Of a stretch of DNA of 64,000 nucleotides, positions 34,064-46,567 are shown piece after piece. Each line of letters opens with the position of its first letter. Position 1 is the stretch's first letter. Origin of the DNA: Anthonomus grandis grandis (Eukaryota > Arthropoda > Insecta > Coleoptera > Curculionidae). The stretch is taken from assembly GCF_022605725.1 (NCBI RefSeq), contig NC_065567.1:24903127-24967126 (forward strand), in the 5' to 3' direction. The translations under genes were made by a program, and so were the position numbers. Under the pieces are notes generated by a model. The model was not told the DNA's origin and ran no database searches. It saw only the letters and a list, made by a program, of their open reading frames with translations.

Positions 34064-34121
34064 AATTTAGCTAAATTTAATGAAATTGAGCCGAAAAAGG
34101 ACAAAGATCTAAAGGACTTTT
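34064..34121. repeat. 58-bp direct duplication, right copy
   Basis: Identical to 33085-33142. On the minus strand the upstream PLE frame (LLHAKDDKKSFRSLSFFG) enters this copy intact, showing that this side is the original context. Confidence 0.93.
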
Positions 34122-34551
34122 TGTCGTCTTTCGCATGAAGAAGGTTGTAAGTCAACCTATATTTATTTAAGAACTTAAAGTATAATTTGTTAATTAAGTA
34201 AAGTGGGAATCCATTATTAAAAGCAATATGTTTTATAATATTAAGCTCTTTAGCAAACGCGCTTCCTTTGACAGGGCGATGTTAAAAAGTCTGTAAAAGA
34301 AAGAATTGAAGGAGGCAAATTTGTATGGATAGGGAGAAATAGATGCATATTGAATGACATTATCAGTAGTTTACGATATATTTCAAATATTGCTTTATTA
34401 TTTAGTCTTTCTATAAGGAGGTCTAGGAATGGCAGTTTACCATTTTGTTCTTCCTCAATGGTAAAAGAAATCTTTGGGTGCAAAGAATTCACAAAACGAA
34501 GAAAATTTGTCAAATCTACTTTCTGGCCATTCCAGACAATGAAAAATGTTT
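34122..34551 (-). pseudogene. PLE reverse-transcriptase thumb fragment
   Basis: C-terminal part of a Penelope-type reverse transcriptase: FIVWNG, then FVNSLHPKISFTIEEE, GKLPFLDLLI and IYRK, all characteristic of the region after the catalytic motif. The frame is shifted near 34375 (after YRK) and again near 34262, yet the homologous reading continues through NNGFPLYLINKLYF to the 58-bp repeat. The palm with YVDD is absent because of the 5' truncation. Confidence 0.85.
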
Positions 34552-34581
34552 AAAAATACTTATGTATTTTTAAACATTTTT
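34542..34581. repeat. Perfect 18-bp hairpin at the PLE truncation point
   Basis: AAAAATGTTTAAAAATAC (34542-34559), loop TTAT, then its exact reverse complement (34564-34581). It straddles the junction between PLE coding sequence and MLE2 right-arm DNA. Confidence 0.9.
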
Positions 34582-34924
34582 GAGACACTTTACTATCTTA
34601 ATTTTATTATTATTTCGTAAAATATTGATTTAGCCATGGAATATTTTTTTTTGCTTATTTCTTGAAAAAATAAAAAAATTTAATAATCTATTCAAGTTGT
34701 ACTTTGCTGGAATCAGTATAATTTAAAGAAGTTTTTAAGGTTCAGGGTCACTCGCATGTCTTATATTTTCTTCGCAAAAAAATGGCATCTAAGTTAAGTA
34801 CTTATGTGGCTATAACTTTTAACCTATTCACAATTGCATAACAACATAGGGGGTGATTTTGATTGTGAATGACTCCCTCTATCTCCTGTTTGAGTTTGAT
34901 CCATCACTTTTGGGACACCCTGTA

Positions 34925-36260
34925 TAAATATTTAGTATAAAAACAGCGTTGTTAGATAGGATAATACAGACGATAAATAGTGATTTTGCAGAAGAATTTA
35001 ATCAAATATTTGAGGTGTAGTAATCGAGTTTAAAAAATAGATATATTATACCTAGGTCAAAATTTTTTAATGTCGAAATTTTCGTTCTTTTGTCAACAGA
35101 ATCGTATATAATATACGTATATTTTACAGCTTAATAAATGTACTTTGAATATATACGGTAGATAAATTTACCAATAATAAAACCTAGATAGTGAAAAGTT
35201 ATCTAGAACCAAAAAAAACTTAAATTTCTTTAAACCTTATTAACTTATCTTAAAAAACAAAATTTCGACTTATTTGTAATAAAAAATGGCACAACTATTG
35301 CAATTTTTATACCGATACGACTGGTTTTCGAGAAATAAAATAAGGTTTTATCACGTTTTACTTGAAAACCTTAAGGTTATGTGGATAAAGTTTACATGCA
35401 AAAACTATAGATTTTTTTTATCACTCATAAATGTTTTTTAAATTATTTTTCTTTTAGGTAATTATTTCTTGCAAAAAAACCTTTTTTCATAAACCCTACC
35501 CTTACCCCCCCCCACCCACCCCCACACAACTTACCAGTAAGAAATTGTTTTCAAAAAACATTGTTTTCCAAAATAATACACATGAATAAGAGCTGGTTTC
35601 GTCATTAATACCTAATCTGATAACACAGTTTATATATTTAAATTTGATACAAGTATATATATATGTATATTAATAAATATTTAATAAAAAAACAACACTA
35701 TTGGATTGAATATTATAGACAAAAAACAGTGATTTTTAAAAAAAAATTCTTACTGGGCAAATGTTTAGGGTGGATGGGGAGTTAAGGGTTGTGTTGATGA
35801 AAAACAATGTTTTTGCAGAAAATATGTATTTAATATTTAATTTAATAATAATTAAATCTTTTATCACCTTAAATTTTCTTAAAAAGCATTTTTTACTCAG
35901 GCGACTATCTTCTGCAAAAAAAAAATTTTTTTCATTAACCCTACCCTTACTTCCCCCCACCCACCCCACACAACTTACCAGTAAGAAATTGTTTTCAAAA
36001 ATCATTGTTTTCCAAAATAATGCGCATGAATACCAGCTGGTTTCGTTGTTAATATTTAATCTAGTAACACAGTTTATTTATTTAAATTTAATATAGATGT
36101 ATACCAATAAATATTTAATACAAAAATAGTGCTATTAGATTGGATTTTATGTACGAAAAACGGTTATTTTTCAATAAAATTTCATCAAAAACTTGAGGTG
36201 AAGTAATCGAGTTTAAAAACTACATATGTAATTTCCATGTCAATTTTTTTAAATTGACAA
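34925..36260 (+). repeat. G4-family host repeat, right part
   Basis: Resumes at TAAATATTTAGTA exactly as the uninterrupted copy near 3860 predicts, then AATATTTGAGGTGTAG, ATACGTATATTTTACAG, leader, C arm 35494-35523, weak G arm 35768-35788, and a second C arm at 35939-35967. This tandem part is the likely source, or a sibling of the source, of the inverted copy at 33143-34063. Confidence 0.85.
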
Positions 36261-36261
36261 A

Positions 36262-37900
36262 TATACCAGTACCAAAAATTTCCTAAAAAATCATGAAATA
36301 AATATATGTATATTTAACGATAATAATATATGATGTGTTGCTTGAGATGTATACTAATGAATTAAGTGATTTACTGAACATAATAGGTCACATAAATGTT
36401 CATTCATAAAACATCCGACCCTTAGTCTAAAATAACCCAAAGATTTTCAGTACATTTCACCAACACAACCCATGTTAATTCAAGTCGGCGTACAATGTAT
36501 ATGAAAATATGACATCAACTGTCGGTTAGAATACGCAAATGTATATATACGGCCTATGCGTAGAACACGAGCTGATAAAATTAATTTACCCCCATTTCGC
36601 ATATGACACCCCAAACCTCCTTTAGCGGCATAACATTTGGCTCAGCTTAAACTTGGATTTCGGTTACAAATTTGTATACGAAAAATTCCCCCCCATCTGA
36701 GCCTCACTTTCCGTAATAATTTTACAATAGCTGACAGAGCATCGTGCAATTTCAAATGCACATAGCGATAACGTCTTCCTCCTTGACAGGTAGCAACAAT
36801 ATTATTAAGATTTATGATACTCGAAATGTTGTGGCTCTGCTATGTAGAGTGGCTTTTAGCTTTAATAGAGAAAAGCAATTTGAATTAATTAAATAAAAAA
36901 AGAATCCTCTAAATTATAATAATGTTGATATTTTAATTCAAATAAATGCATAATTTAAATGTATATGGCCTAGCGGTTTTAATGCTTCAGCTCGTTTGGT
37001 TTTAAAGAGGTTCTCAAAAGAAAACTAATTTAAACTCCAAGCAGGGAACTGAGCCTCTTCAACGAGAAGCTCTAAAGAATATAAAGTTGAAGTGGAAGCA
37101 AACTGTTACTTTATTTATAGTAAACCCAATCATTTTTCAACAAACCGGCTCTCGAGGGGGTGCTTTCTAGGTGAATGAAAAATTAAAAACTTTTTGTAAT
37201 CGCTCCTTCTTTTTCCAATAAAACCCCAATAAGCAGACTCAATTCCGAAAAAAGCGAAACATTTAAATAAACTGAGAGAGAGTAAAAAGTTTCCAAACCG
37301 TCAGCGAAGACACATAAAAGTTGATGTTGCTATAAAAAATTTACGGATTCGACTCAAAACAGTCTCTTTAAATTTGTAAGCTTTTATTTAAGGATGCAAA
37401 ATGAAATTTTAAATGTTTTATTACGTCTACAATTTTAATAAAAACCGTTCGATTCAATTAAATATTTATTTTTGTACCGTTTAACGTTACATTTATAGTG
37501 CAAAGATCTAAAGCACAAACGTTAATTGAAGCACGGGCGTTCCTTTGTAATAATTGTTTTTTAAAAATGAAACAATAATTTATTAAATTGCATTTTAAAA
37601 GCAAGCCTTGTGATTATATAAAATACTGGAAATTTGAACAAAGAAGGCGACGTAATGCTATTTACGTTAGAAAAGTTTAGCCTTATTATATTCATTTTTT
37701 TTTTTAGAAAAGGTCAGGTTCGTTCATTTGAATATCCAGGGAGAATTTAATCCGCAGTCATTTATTTAAGTTAAATGCGTTAAAATTTTTCTAAATTATA
37801 AAAGTTTAAGAAAAAATTCTTAATTTGCACAAATACATGTTTTTACGTAAACCCTTTATTCAGTTTTTAATTTAAAATATTTTTCGTTAGTGAATAATTA
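36262..37900. other. Low-copy DNA, no gene supported
   Basis: A short phrase at 36296-36350 (AACGATAATAAT, TATGATGTGTTGCTTG) also occurs near 20515-20550, so at least that part is dispersed. No other structure seen. Confidence 0.45.
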
Positions 37901-40900
37901 AGTTAATAACTTAACCTATTTTTTTTTTATTTCAAACGCATAAGGGCAACTCAAATTACAATGCATAATTTAATGCAATAGTTTGTCATTTTTATGTATT
38001 ACTTTTATATACATTTCTTTAAAAAAATAAAAAAATCAGGATCATTTTTAAATTAAATTTTTTTTAGAATTAAAAATTTCATTAATATTCTAAGATTTAA
38101 AAGTCTTTATAAATTCTAATAAATTTTTTTATATATTATTTTTTTTCTATAATTATTTCATATATCATCCTGAATTATTAAATTATTATTTTAACCTAAC
38201 TTTTTCCAGTTCAAACGTATTAGGACAACTCACATTTCAATGCATAAAAATTTTAAATGATTTTTTCGAATAATAAAAATTTTAATTTTAAATATATTTA
38301 AAATTACACGTTTTTACCGCTCTACAGAGGCTTGATTTTTCGTGCATAACTTAAGTGGATATGACTGTTATTTTGATATAAGTTATAAGAAATGTCAAAA
38401 AATGTAAGATCTAATATATATTTATAAATTTATAAAAATACAGACTTTAGGTAAGCTTTTTTTAATACTAAAGTTTTAAATTTTGAAATTTTTAGGACAT
38501 TTCCTTGTTTTTGTAAATTTCAATGCATAACTTAATTTTATATGGCTGCTACTTTTATATAACTCATTTTTAAAATTACCTTAAGTTCCAAAAATTTAAT
38601 ATAATTTTTAAGTTTACAAAAGTTAAGTCAATTTTAGGTCCAGTAAATATTTTTAAAATTACACGTTTTAATTATAAATTGTTTTAAAAATCTTTGACGT
38701 AAATAATGTTTTTTAAAATTTATGAACTTAAATTTTAAATTTCTTTAATATTTCAAGTCTTCATTGAGTCTAATAAATATTTTTGAAATTTCACATTTTA
38801 ACGCAAATTCTTTATTTACATTTTTTTAAATTTTGTTTTCTATAGATCTTTTATAAATTACTGAATTATTAATTTAAACTAATTTTCTTTCTATTTAAAA
38901 CACACTACTTGAATTTTAACGCATATTTTATTTAATTATATCTGTCAACTCTCTATTTTAAAGTTACCTTTAATTCCTAAAATTTAATACAATTTTTTTT
39001 TATTAAAGATTTAAATTACAATTAAAAGCTGTGATTGGGTCTAATAAATATCATTAAAATTGCACGTCACATAATCAATAATCCAATTTTTTTTCAATTT
39101 TCGACGTATAAGGGTTTGAATTTCTGTGCATAACTTAAATGGATTTGACTATCATTTCTATATAATTTATACTATAAGTTCCAAAATATAAAATTTAATA
39201 TTTATTTATAAAAATACAGAATTTAGTTAAATTGTAATTCAATATTAAAGCTTCAATTTTTAGGGTAACATTCCCTTCTTTTCTTAAATTTCGATGCATA
39301 GCTTAATTTATTATGTGTGACATTTTTATATAATTTATTTTCCAAAGAACCCTTAATTCCAAAAATTTTTTTTAATTTTTATAATTAAATTATATTTTTT
39401 TTTACTTATATTATTTTAAATTTGAAATTTATTTAATATTCCAAAATTTAAAAGTCTTCATTAAATTTAATAAATGTTTTTGAAATATTACGTTTTTTCG
39501 TAAATTCTTTATTTACATTAAAAATTTTGTTTTCTATAGATCCTTTATAAATTACTGAATAATTATTTTAACCTATTTTAAAGGCACTAGGGCAACTCGA
39601 ATTTCAATGCATAACTTAACTTAACATGTTTGTTATTTTTATATAACTTATTTACAAAATGACCCTTAAATCCAAGAATCTTATTTTTGTTAATAATAAA
39701 AATTCAAAAGTCATTAAATCCAGTAAGAATTTTTAAAATTACACATTTTCATCTTAACTCTTTGAATTAATTTCTATAATTAATTAAAATTTATTTTTCT
39801 TCAATTTCTGACGTATGAGTTTGAATTTCTGTGCATAACTTAAATGGATTTGACTATCATTTCTATATAACTTATACTATAAGTTCAAAAATATAAAATT
39901 TAATATTTATTTATAAAAATTCAGAATTTAGTTAAATCGTTATTTAATACTAAAGCTTCAATTTTCAGGGTAACATTCCCTTCTTTCCTTAAATTTCGAT
40001 GCATAGCTTAATTTATTATGTGTGTCATTTTTATATAATTTATTTTCCTAATAACCCTTAATTCCAAAAATTTTTTAATTAAATTATATTTTTTTTACTT
40101 ATATTATTTTAAAATTTAAATTTCTTTAATATTCCAAAATTTAAAAGTCTTCATTAAATTTAATAAATGTTTTTGAAAAATTACGTTTTTTCGTAAATTC
40201 TTTATTTACATAAAAAATGTTGTTTTCTATAGATCCTTTATAAATTACTGAACAATTATTTTAACCTATTTTAAAGGCACTAGGGCAACTCGAATTTCAA
40301 TGCATAACTTAACTTAACATGTTTGTTATTTTTATATAACTTATTTACAAAATGACTCTTAAATCCAAGAATCAATTTTTTTGTTAATAATAAAAATTCA
40401 AAAGTCATTAAATCCAGTAAGAATTTTTAAAATTACACATTTTCATCTCAACTCTTTGAATTAATTTCTATAATTAATTAAAATTTATTTTTCTTCAATT
40501 TCTGACGTATGAGTTTGAATTTCTGTGCATAACTTAAATGGATTTGACTATCATTTCTATATAATTTATACTATAAGTTCAAAAATATAAAATTTAATAA
40601 TAATTTATACAAATACAGAATTTAGTTAAATCGTTATTTAATATTAAGGCTTCAATTTTCAGGGTAACATTCCCTTCTTTCCTTAAATTTCGATGCGTAG
40701 CTTAATTTATTATGTGTGTCATTTTTATATAATTTATTTTCCTAATAACCCTTAATTCCAAAAATTTTTTAATTAAATTATATTTTTTTTTTACTTATAT
40801 TATTTTAAATTTCTTTAATATTCCAAAATTTAAAAGTCTTCATTAAATATAATAAATGTTTTTGAAAAATTACGTTTTTTCGTAAATTCTTTATTTACAT

Positions 40901-42780
40901 TAAAAATGTTGTTTTCTATAAATCCTTTATTAATTACTGAATAATTATTTTAACCTATTTTAAAGGCACTAGGGCAACTCGAATTTCAATGCATAACTTA
41001 ACTTAACATGTTTGTTATTTTTATATAACTTATTTACAAAATGACTCTTAAATCCAAGAATCAATTTTTTTGTTAATAATAAAAATTCAAAAGTCATTAA
41101 ATCCAGTAAGAATTTTTAAAATTACACATTTTCATCTCAACTCTTTGAATTAATTTCTATAATTAATTAAAATTTATTTTTCTTCAATTTCTGACGTATG
41201 AGTTTGAATTTCTGTGCATAACTTAAATGGATTTGACTATCATTTCTATATAACTTATATTATAAGTTCAAAAATATAAAATTTAATATTTATTTATAAA
41301 AATTCAGAATTTAGTTAAATCGTTATTTAATACTAAAGCTTCAATTTTCAGGGTAACATTCCCTTCTTTCCTTAAATTTCGATGCATAGCTTAATTTATT
41401 ATGTGTGTCATTTTTACATAATTTATTTTCCTAATAACCCTTAATTCCAAAAATTTTTTAATTAAATTATATATTATTTTACTTATATTATTTTAAATTT
41501 TAAATTTCTTTAATATTCCAAAATTTAAAAGTCTTTATTAAATTTAATAAATGTTTTTGAAATATTACGTTTTTTCGTAAATTCTTTATTTACATTAAAA
41601 ATTTAGTTTTCTATAGATCCTTTATAAATTACTGAATAATTATTTTAACCTATTTTAAAGGCACTAGGGCAACTCGAATTTCAATGCATAACTTAATTTA
41701 ACATGTCTGTTATTTTTATATAACTTATTTACAAAATGACCCTTAAATCCAAGAATCTATTTTTTTGTTAATAATAAAAATTAAAAATTCATTAAATCCA
41801 GTAAGAATTTTTAAAATTACACATTTTCATCTTAACTCTTTGAATTAATTCCTATAATTAATTAAAATTTATTTTTCTTTAATTTGTTACGTATAAGAGT
41901 TTGAATTTTTGTGCATAACTTAAATGGGTATGATTATTATTTCTATATAACTTATACTAAAAGTTCCAAAATATAAAATTTAATATTTATTTATAAAAAT
42001 ACAGAATTTAGTTAAATCGTTATTTAATATTAAGGCCTCAATTTTCAGGGTAACATTCATTTCTTTCCTTAAATTTCGTTGCATAGCTTAATTTTTTATG
42101 TGTGTCATTTTTATATAATTTATTTTCCAAATAACCCTTATTTCCAAAAATTTTTTAATTCAATTATATTTTCTTTACCTATATTACTTAAAATTTTAAA
42201 TTTCTTTATTATTCTAAAATTTAAAAGTTTCACGTAAATTCTGTATTCACATTAAAAAATTTGTTTTCTATAGATCTTCCATAAATTACTAAATAATTAT
42301 TTTAACCTAATTTTTTCCTATTTTAAACCCACTAGGGCAACTTGAATTTCATTACACATTTCTACCTTAGCTCTTTAAAATAAATTCCATAATTAATTAA
42401 AATTTATTTTTCTCCAATTTCTGACGTATAAGAATTTAAATTTCTGTGCATAACTTAAACGGATATGACTGCTTTTTTTATATAATTTATAATATAATGT
42501 CACAAATTCAAAACCAAATATTTATTTATAAAAATACGTGTTTAAGTAACCTTTTATGCAATATTAAAGTTTCCATTATTGGGGCAACATTCCTTTATTT
42601 TCTTAAATTTCAACGCATAACTTCACTGGACATAAATTAACTTCAATCAAGCCTTAAATCGTCGCATTACATTCGGAGTTATTCAGGATGATTTTCAATC
42701 CTTAATAAATGCATAATTTGATTGTACCTGACTATCACTTTTATATAAATCATCTTTAATTTATTTACTTGTTTTAAAAG
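37900..42780 (+). repeat. AT-rich satellite with ~690-bp trimeric unit
   Basis: Three related ~230-bp subunits recur in fixed order: one with GGGCAACTCGAATTTCAATG then CATAACTTAACTTAACATG, one with GAATTTCTGTGCATAACTTA then AATGGATTTGACT, and one with TTAAATTTCGATGCATAGCTTA. The TCTGTGCATAACTT landmark of the second type falls at about 39122, 39828, 40522, 41211 and 41908, then after a shorter step at 42443, giving 689-706 bp for the complete units. Units between about 39100 and 42100 are highly alike. The flanks (37.9-39.1 kb) are diverged single subunits. No coding capacity. Confidence 0.93.
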
Positions 42781-42781
42781 G

Positions 42782-44640
42782 ATTTTTTTATTAATGTTCA
42801 CGTAGAGTTTAAATTAAAAAGGCTACAGCATAAGTGCTAATCAGGACTGCAAGACTAAGGCAGTTAAGCTTAAAAGTTTTACAGCTTTTTTAGAGCCGTA
42901 ATAAAAGCTGGATCTTTTAAGATCTTTGTCAGAACTAAAGAGTTTTACCTGAAGAACTTAATACTTCTCATAGCCAATTTAAAAAAGCAATAAAAATACA
43001 ATAAAATATCGAGCCAACCGTTTGTTAACTGATAATGAAAATGTTGTAATTGAATGTAATTCTAATGCTTGAAATAAAAAGGAAGCCTACAAGGAGCATC
43101 TTTAAATTGCTTAAAAAAAAAGAGTTTCGGAATAATTATGTTAGGATTAAATTCAATTAGGATGACTTTGACTTTGAAAACCTTCAAGTAGTTTTATTAA
43201 ATCTTGTTAAAGCGTATTAAAAACGTCAATAGGCTTAGCAAAAAAGCCCCAAATGAACTTTTATACGTACATTATAAAGCTTTCAGACTTATATATGAAA
43301 AAAAAATGGTTTTTTTTTTGGTATAACCCAAAAACAACCATTTACTTTCTGGGATATTTTTCTCCGCACTAATGTGCTTTTTCTTGACAAAACAGTCTGG
43401 CGAGTATTTTAATTAATTTTCTTTTAATTCGTCAGAGATTGCAAGATGTAGGCGTGACAGCAAACAACGCCATACAAAGATGAGAAAAAAGCAATCTTTA
43501 GGTCTAAAACCTTTCAATTAAAAATGATTAATGCGAGGACATTATCGAGAAGTATAATGTTAGAGAATATAATATTAAACCAAAAAAAGACAGCTATTAA
43601 TCACGTATTGACAATTGCATGCAAAAAACTTGTGATAAATTATTTTTAGCCTAAAAAACATTATTTAGGATACGCAAATGACGAATATTGAGGAAGCAAC
43701 AGAAATCGTTCTATATGGAAATGAACTTGTTGATTTTGCATTGTCAATTCCACGCATGCTAAAAGTATATAAGGATAATGCAGTTGTATGTATATAAACA
43801 TATATAAGAGTAATAATCACACATATAAGCAAACTGAGCCATGCAACATCGGCAATATGTGACCTATTTGGTAACTTCTGAATAAACCAGTGTGATTTTA
43901 AACAATATGGTCAGCAACTGCATTAAGCCGATGTCCGATTGGATAATATTTGATTGATGAGTTGGGGTGCAAAGCTCGCGTTTTGATTTAACTTCCGTAT
44001 TTGCCTTTAATCAGATCTTTTGAACAAAGTTATTAACGGAATTCCGCAAGCAATGTTTATCCATTTCGGTTTATCTCGAGTGTATTATCATTTACATAGG
44101 TACTAGAGATTTGCGCTTTGTCCAAACTTGCTTTGTTTCCTTAGTAATATTACAGTAAACTAGCATGTTTCTCCTCAATTATTACATAGTGTTTAATTAA
44201 TAATGTTTATTTGCGTCATATATGTAAAAGATTTTTAATTCGAAGATACTTATTCTGAGTTATGCAGGAAGTTTAGACAGAGTATAAAAACGTTGCTTTA
44301 GTTTATCATAATCCTAGAAATGAAGGTAAATTTATTAATAGTTGATGCTGTAAATTAAAACGCCGCATTATTAACACTAAAGCCACCAAAATTTCGTTTG
44401 AAAACCGGTCTTTTATTGCGTGAAAATAAAATCCTTATGTTGGGTTTAATTTGATTAAAACTAGCTCGTTTTTTTGTGTTTGGAAAAGGTATTTTAATTT
44501 TTCCCTTTAAGTGCTTTATTGTATACATCAAAGCCAAAAAGTGCCCTTTCAACCTATTTTTGAGCCTTTTTTAAATATTATTCGGACACTTTAAAGCCAT
44601 ATATTTAATTATTATAAGCTTTTGTGGCATTATTGATATT
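42782..44640. other. Low-copy AT-rich DNA, no gene supported
   Basis: A 65-codon minus-strand frame at 44355-44552 is lysine-rich and has no domain that I recognise. Nothing else seen. Confidence 0.45.
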
Positions 44641-45010
44641 TTGTTCCAGCTATTTTTTTATTCATTTTATTTTTTATTGAGATTCTCTTTAAGGTCAGTT
44701 TTTAACTTATTTTAAATTTTTGAAGTAATTTGATCACATTCTAGATATTTGAATTAATTTTTTAAATTTATTGCAGTCATTAAAAGTTAATTTTTTATTT
44801 CGTTTAAAGCATTTAATAATAAAATTTGAATTTTTGGAGTATTTTGACCAAATTTTTTTTAATTTATTTCATTCTCTCTAAATTTTTAATTTCTTTCTTA
44901 ATTTCTGACGTATAAGAGTTTGAATTTCTGTGCATAACTTAAACGGTTATGGCTGCAATTTTTAAATTACTTATAATATAACAGACCCATTGTTACACAT
45001 GTATCCTTAC
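44640..45010 (+). repeat. Degenerate ~60-bp AT-rich tandem repeats
   Basis: Imperfect repetitions of a phrase like TTTTAATTT..CATTT.AAGT.ATTTT. A diverged copy of the neighbouring satellite's GAATTTCTGTGCATAACTTA phrase lies near 44922. Confidence 0.6.
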
Positions 45011-46567
45011 ACAAGGTTACATTTTGACCCTTTTTTTTATTTATTTAATTTTCTTGAAGTAAATTTTTAATTTTCTTCCAGGCTTTTTTTATTTTTATCC
45101 GGGCATGTTAAACCATTTATCAGTTTTATTTTATGCATTTCACGTCATTGTATTTATATTTTTCAAGCATTTCGCAAAATTTTATTTTTTTGCAGGCATT
45201 TTAAGCCATTTTCTATTTTATTCCTTTAATTCGAAGGTTTTTTTTATTTTATTCTTGACATGGTATTTTATTTTTATATATTTTCCTGACATTTTATTTT
45301 CTCTCTTAGCTCTTATATTCTCTATATTGCACATTTTTCAAGTATGATTTATGATAAACATTTGAAGCTTTTTTTCAATTTTATTTCCTTAATTTAGTAT
45401 TAAGTTATTATTTGTTTTATTCTTGGCATTTGACCTAAAGTTTTATTTTTTTTATCTTATATTTATTTCATGGTATTAAAGAAAATTATTAATTTCATCA
45501 CCAGCATTTAAGGTGAGTTTTAATTTTCTTTTAAAAATCACGACTTAACTACCTAAAATCTATGGCGCAAAATTGTTAAACAGACCTCAACTGCCTGGAA
45601 TTAAATTTAATTTTTTTAGGCAGTTGAAGAGTTTTTTCTTTTATTAAAACATCTTTGTAATCCTTACGTCTCAACTACTTATTTCAAGTAGTTGAGGCAT
45701 AGATTGAAGTTAAAAAAATCTACATTGCAGGCATTCAAATGGTTTTAAAAATTCATTGCTTAAGGTGTAAATCTTACAGACTTAATTTTTTTGAGTTTTA
45801 CAGACATATAAGCCCTAGATTTAGATTTTTTGAAATAATTGAACTATTTCCAAGCTTTGCAGTGGCTTTAATAAATTCACTGTAACCCGAAGACTAAACT
45901 ACTTAAGATCTATGGCATAAAGTAGGAAAGAAAACATTCATACAACTGCCTGGAATAAAATTTAAATTTTTCCGATTTTAAGCACAGATTTTGCTGTGAA
46001 TTTCAGGCAGCTTTACCATACATTTTAGGCAGTTGAATAGTTTTGCTCTTATTTAAGCATTTTTGTAGACTTCAATTCCTTACTGCAGGTAGTTGAGATA
46101 TAGATTAAAGTTGAAAAAAAAATTCGTAGTACAGGCAGTTATACAATTTTAAAAATTATCAACACACTACCTAAACGTAAAATCTAAAGGCAAAAAGATC
46201 TCAACTGACTGGAATTAAATTTAATTTTTTTAAAATTTTACGCAGCTAAGCTATAAATTTTAGGTAGTTATTCTTGTTTAAGCATCTTTGTAGACTTCAA
46301 TTCCTTACTGCAGGTAGTTAAAACAAAGATTAAAGTTGAAAAATTCTATAGTACAGGCAGTTAAGTGACTTGAAAAGAGACAAATTTGTTTTAAATCTTA
46401 CAGACCTAATTTTTTTCAGTTTGACAGTCATATTAGCCCCAGATTTAGACTTTTTGAAGTAGTTGAAGTTTTTTCCAGGTTTGCAGTAGATTTAGTTAGT
46501 TTTCTTGGGCTTAACTACCTAAAATCGATGACGTAACATGGGAAAAAAAGGATCTCAACTGCCTAAC
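45011..46567 (+). repeat. 1,557-bp direct duplication, left copy
   Basis: ACAAGGTTACATTTTGACCC starts here and again at 46568. Long collinear similarity follows: CATGTTAAACCATTTATCAG, GCATTTTAAGCCATTTTC, TTAATTCGAAGGTTTTTT, then ACCTAAAATCTATGGCGCAA, CAACTGCCTGGAATTAAATT and AAGCCCTAGATTTAGA. The 80-codon hydrophobic frame at 45105-45347 is a by-product of the T-rich repeat. Confidence 0.88.

Larger units (their letters stand above)
32110..34551 (-). mobile_element. 5'-truncated Penelope-like element inside MLE2
   Basis: On the minus strand, in order: reverse-transcriptase thumb region, GIY-YIG endonuclease, 3' untranslated DNA and a hammerhead motif. This is the domain order of Penelope/EN+ PLEs. 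The 5' end is lost just after the expected catalytic YVDD: coding sequence begins at FFIVWNG near 34545 and no upstream homology is visible. The 3' limit is uncertain, between about 32050 and 32290. A 921-bp G4-family insertion splits it at 33143-34063. Confidence 0.82.
30354..34924 (-). mobile_element. Mariner-like element MLE2, with nested insertions
   Basis: Bounded by TACAGGGTGTCCCAAAAGTG and its reverse complement, flanked by TA at 30352-30353 and 34925-34926. Long inverted arms: about 30354-30880 on the left and about 34575-34924 on the right. The left arm has roughly 190 bp (about 30475-30668) with no counterpart on the right. It carries a transposase pseudogene on the minus strand and has been enlarged by a Penelope-like insertion. 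The insertion site can be read empty in a paralogous G4 repeat at 3849-3869. Confidence 0.92.

Noticed and set aside
43740..43860. TATA-like strings (AGTATATAAGGATAATG, TATATAAGAG) as a promoter
   Set aside because: Such strings are expected by chance at this AT content and no gene follows.
45105..45347. 80-codon very hydrophobic frame resembling a multi-span membrane protein
   Set aside because: Produced by T-rich repeat sequence (TTT/TTA/ATT codons); the duplicated copy at 46.7 kb does not keep the frame.
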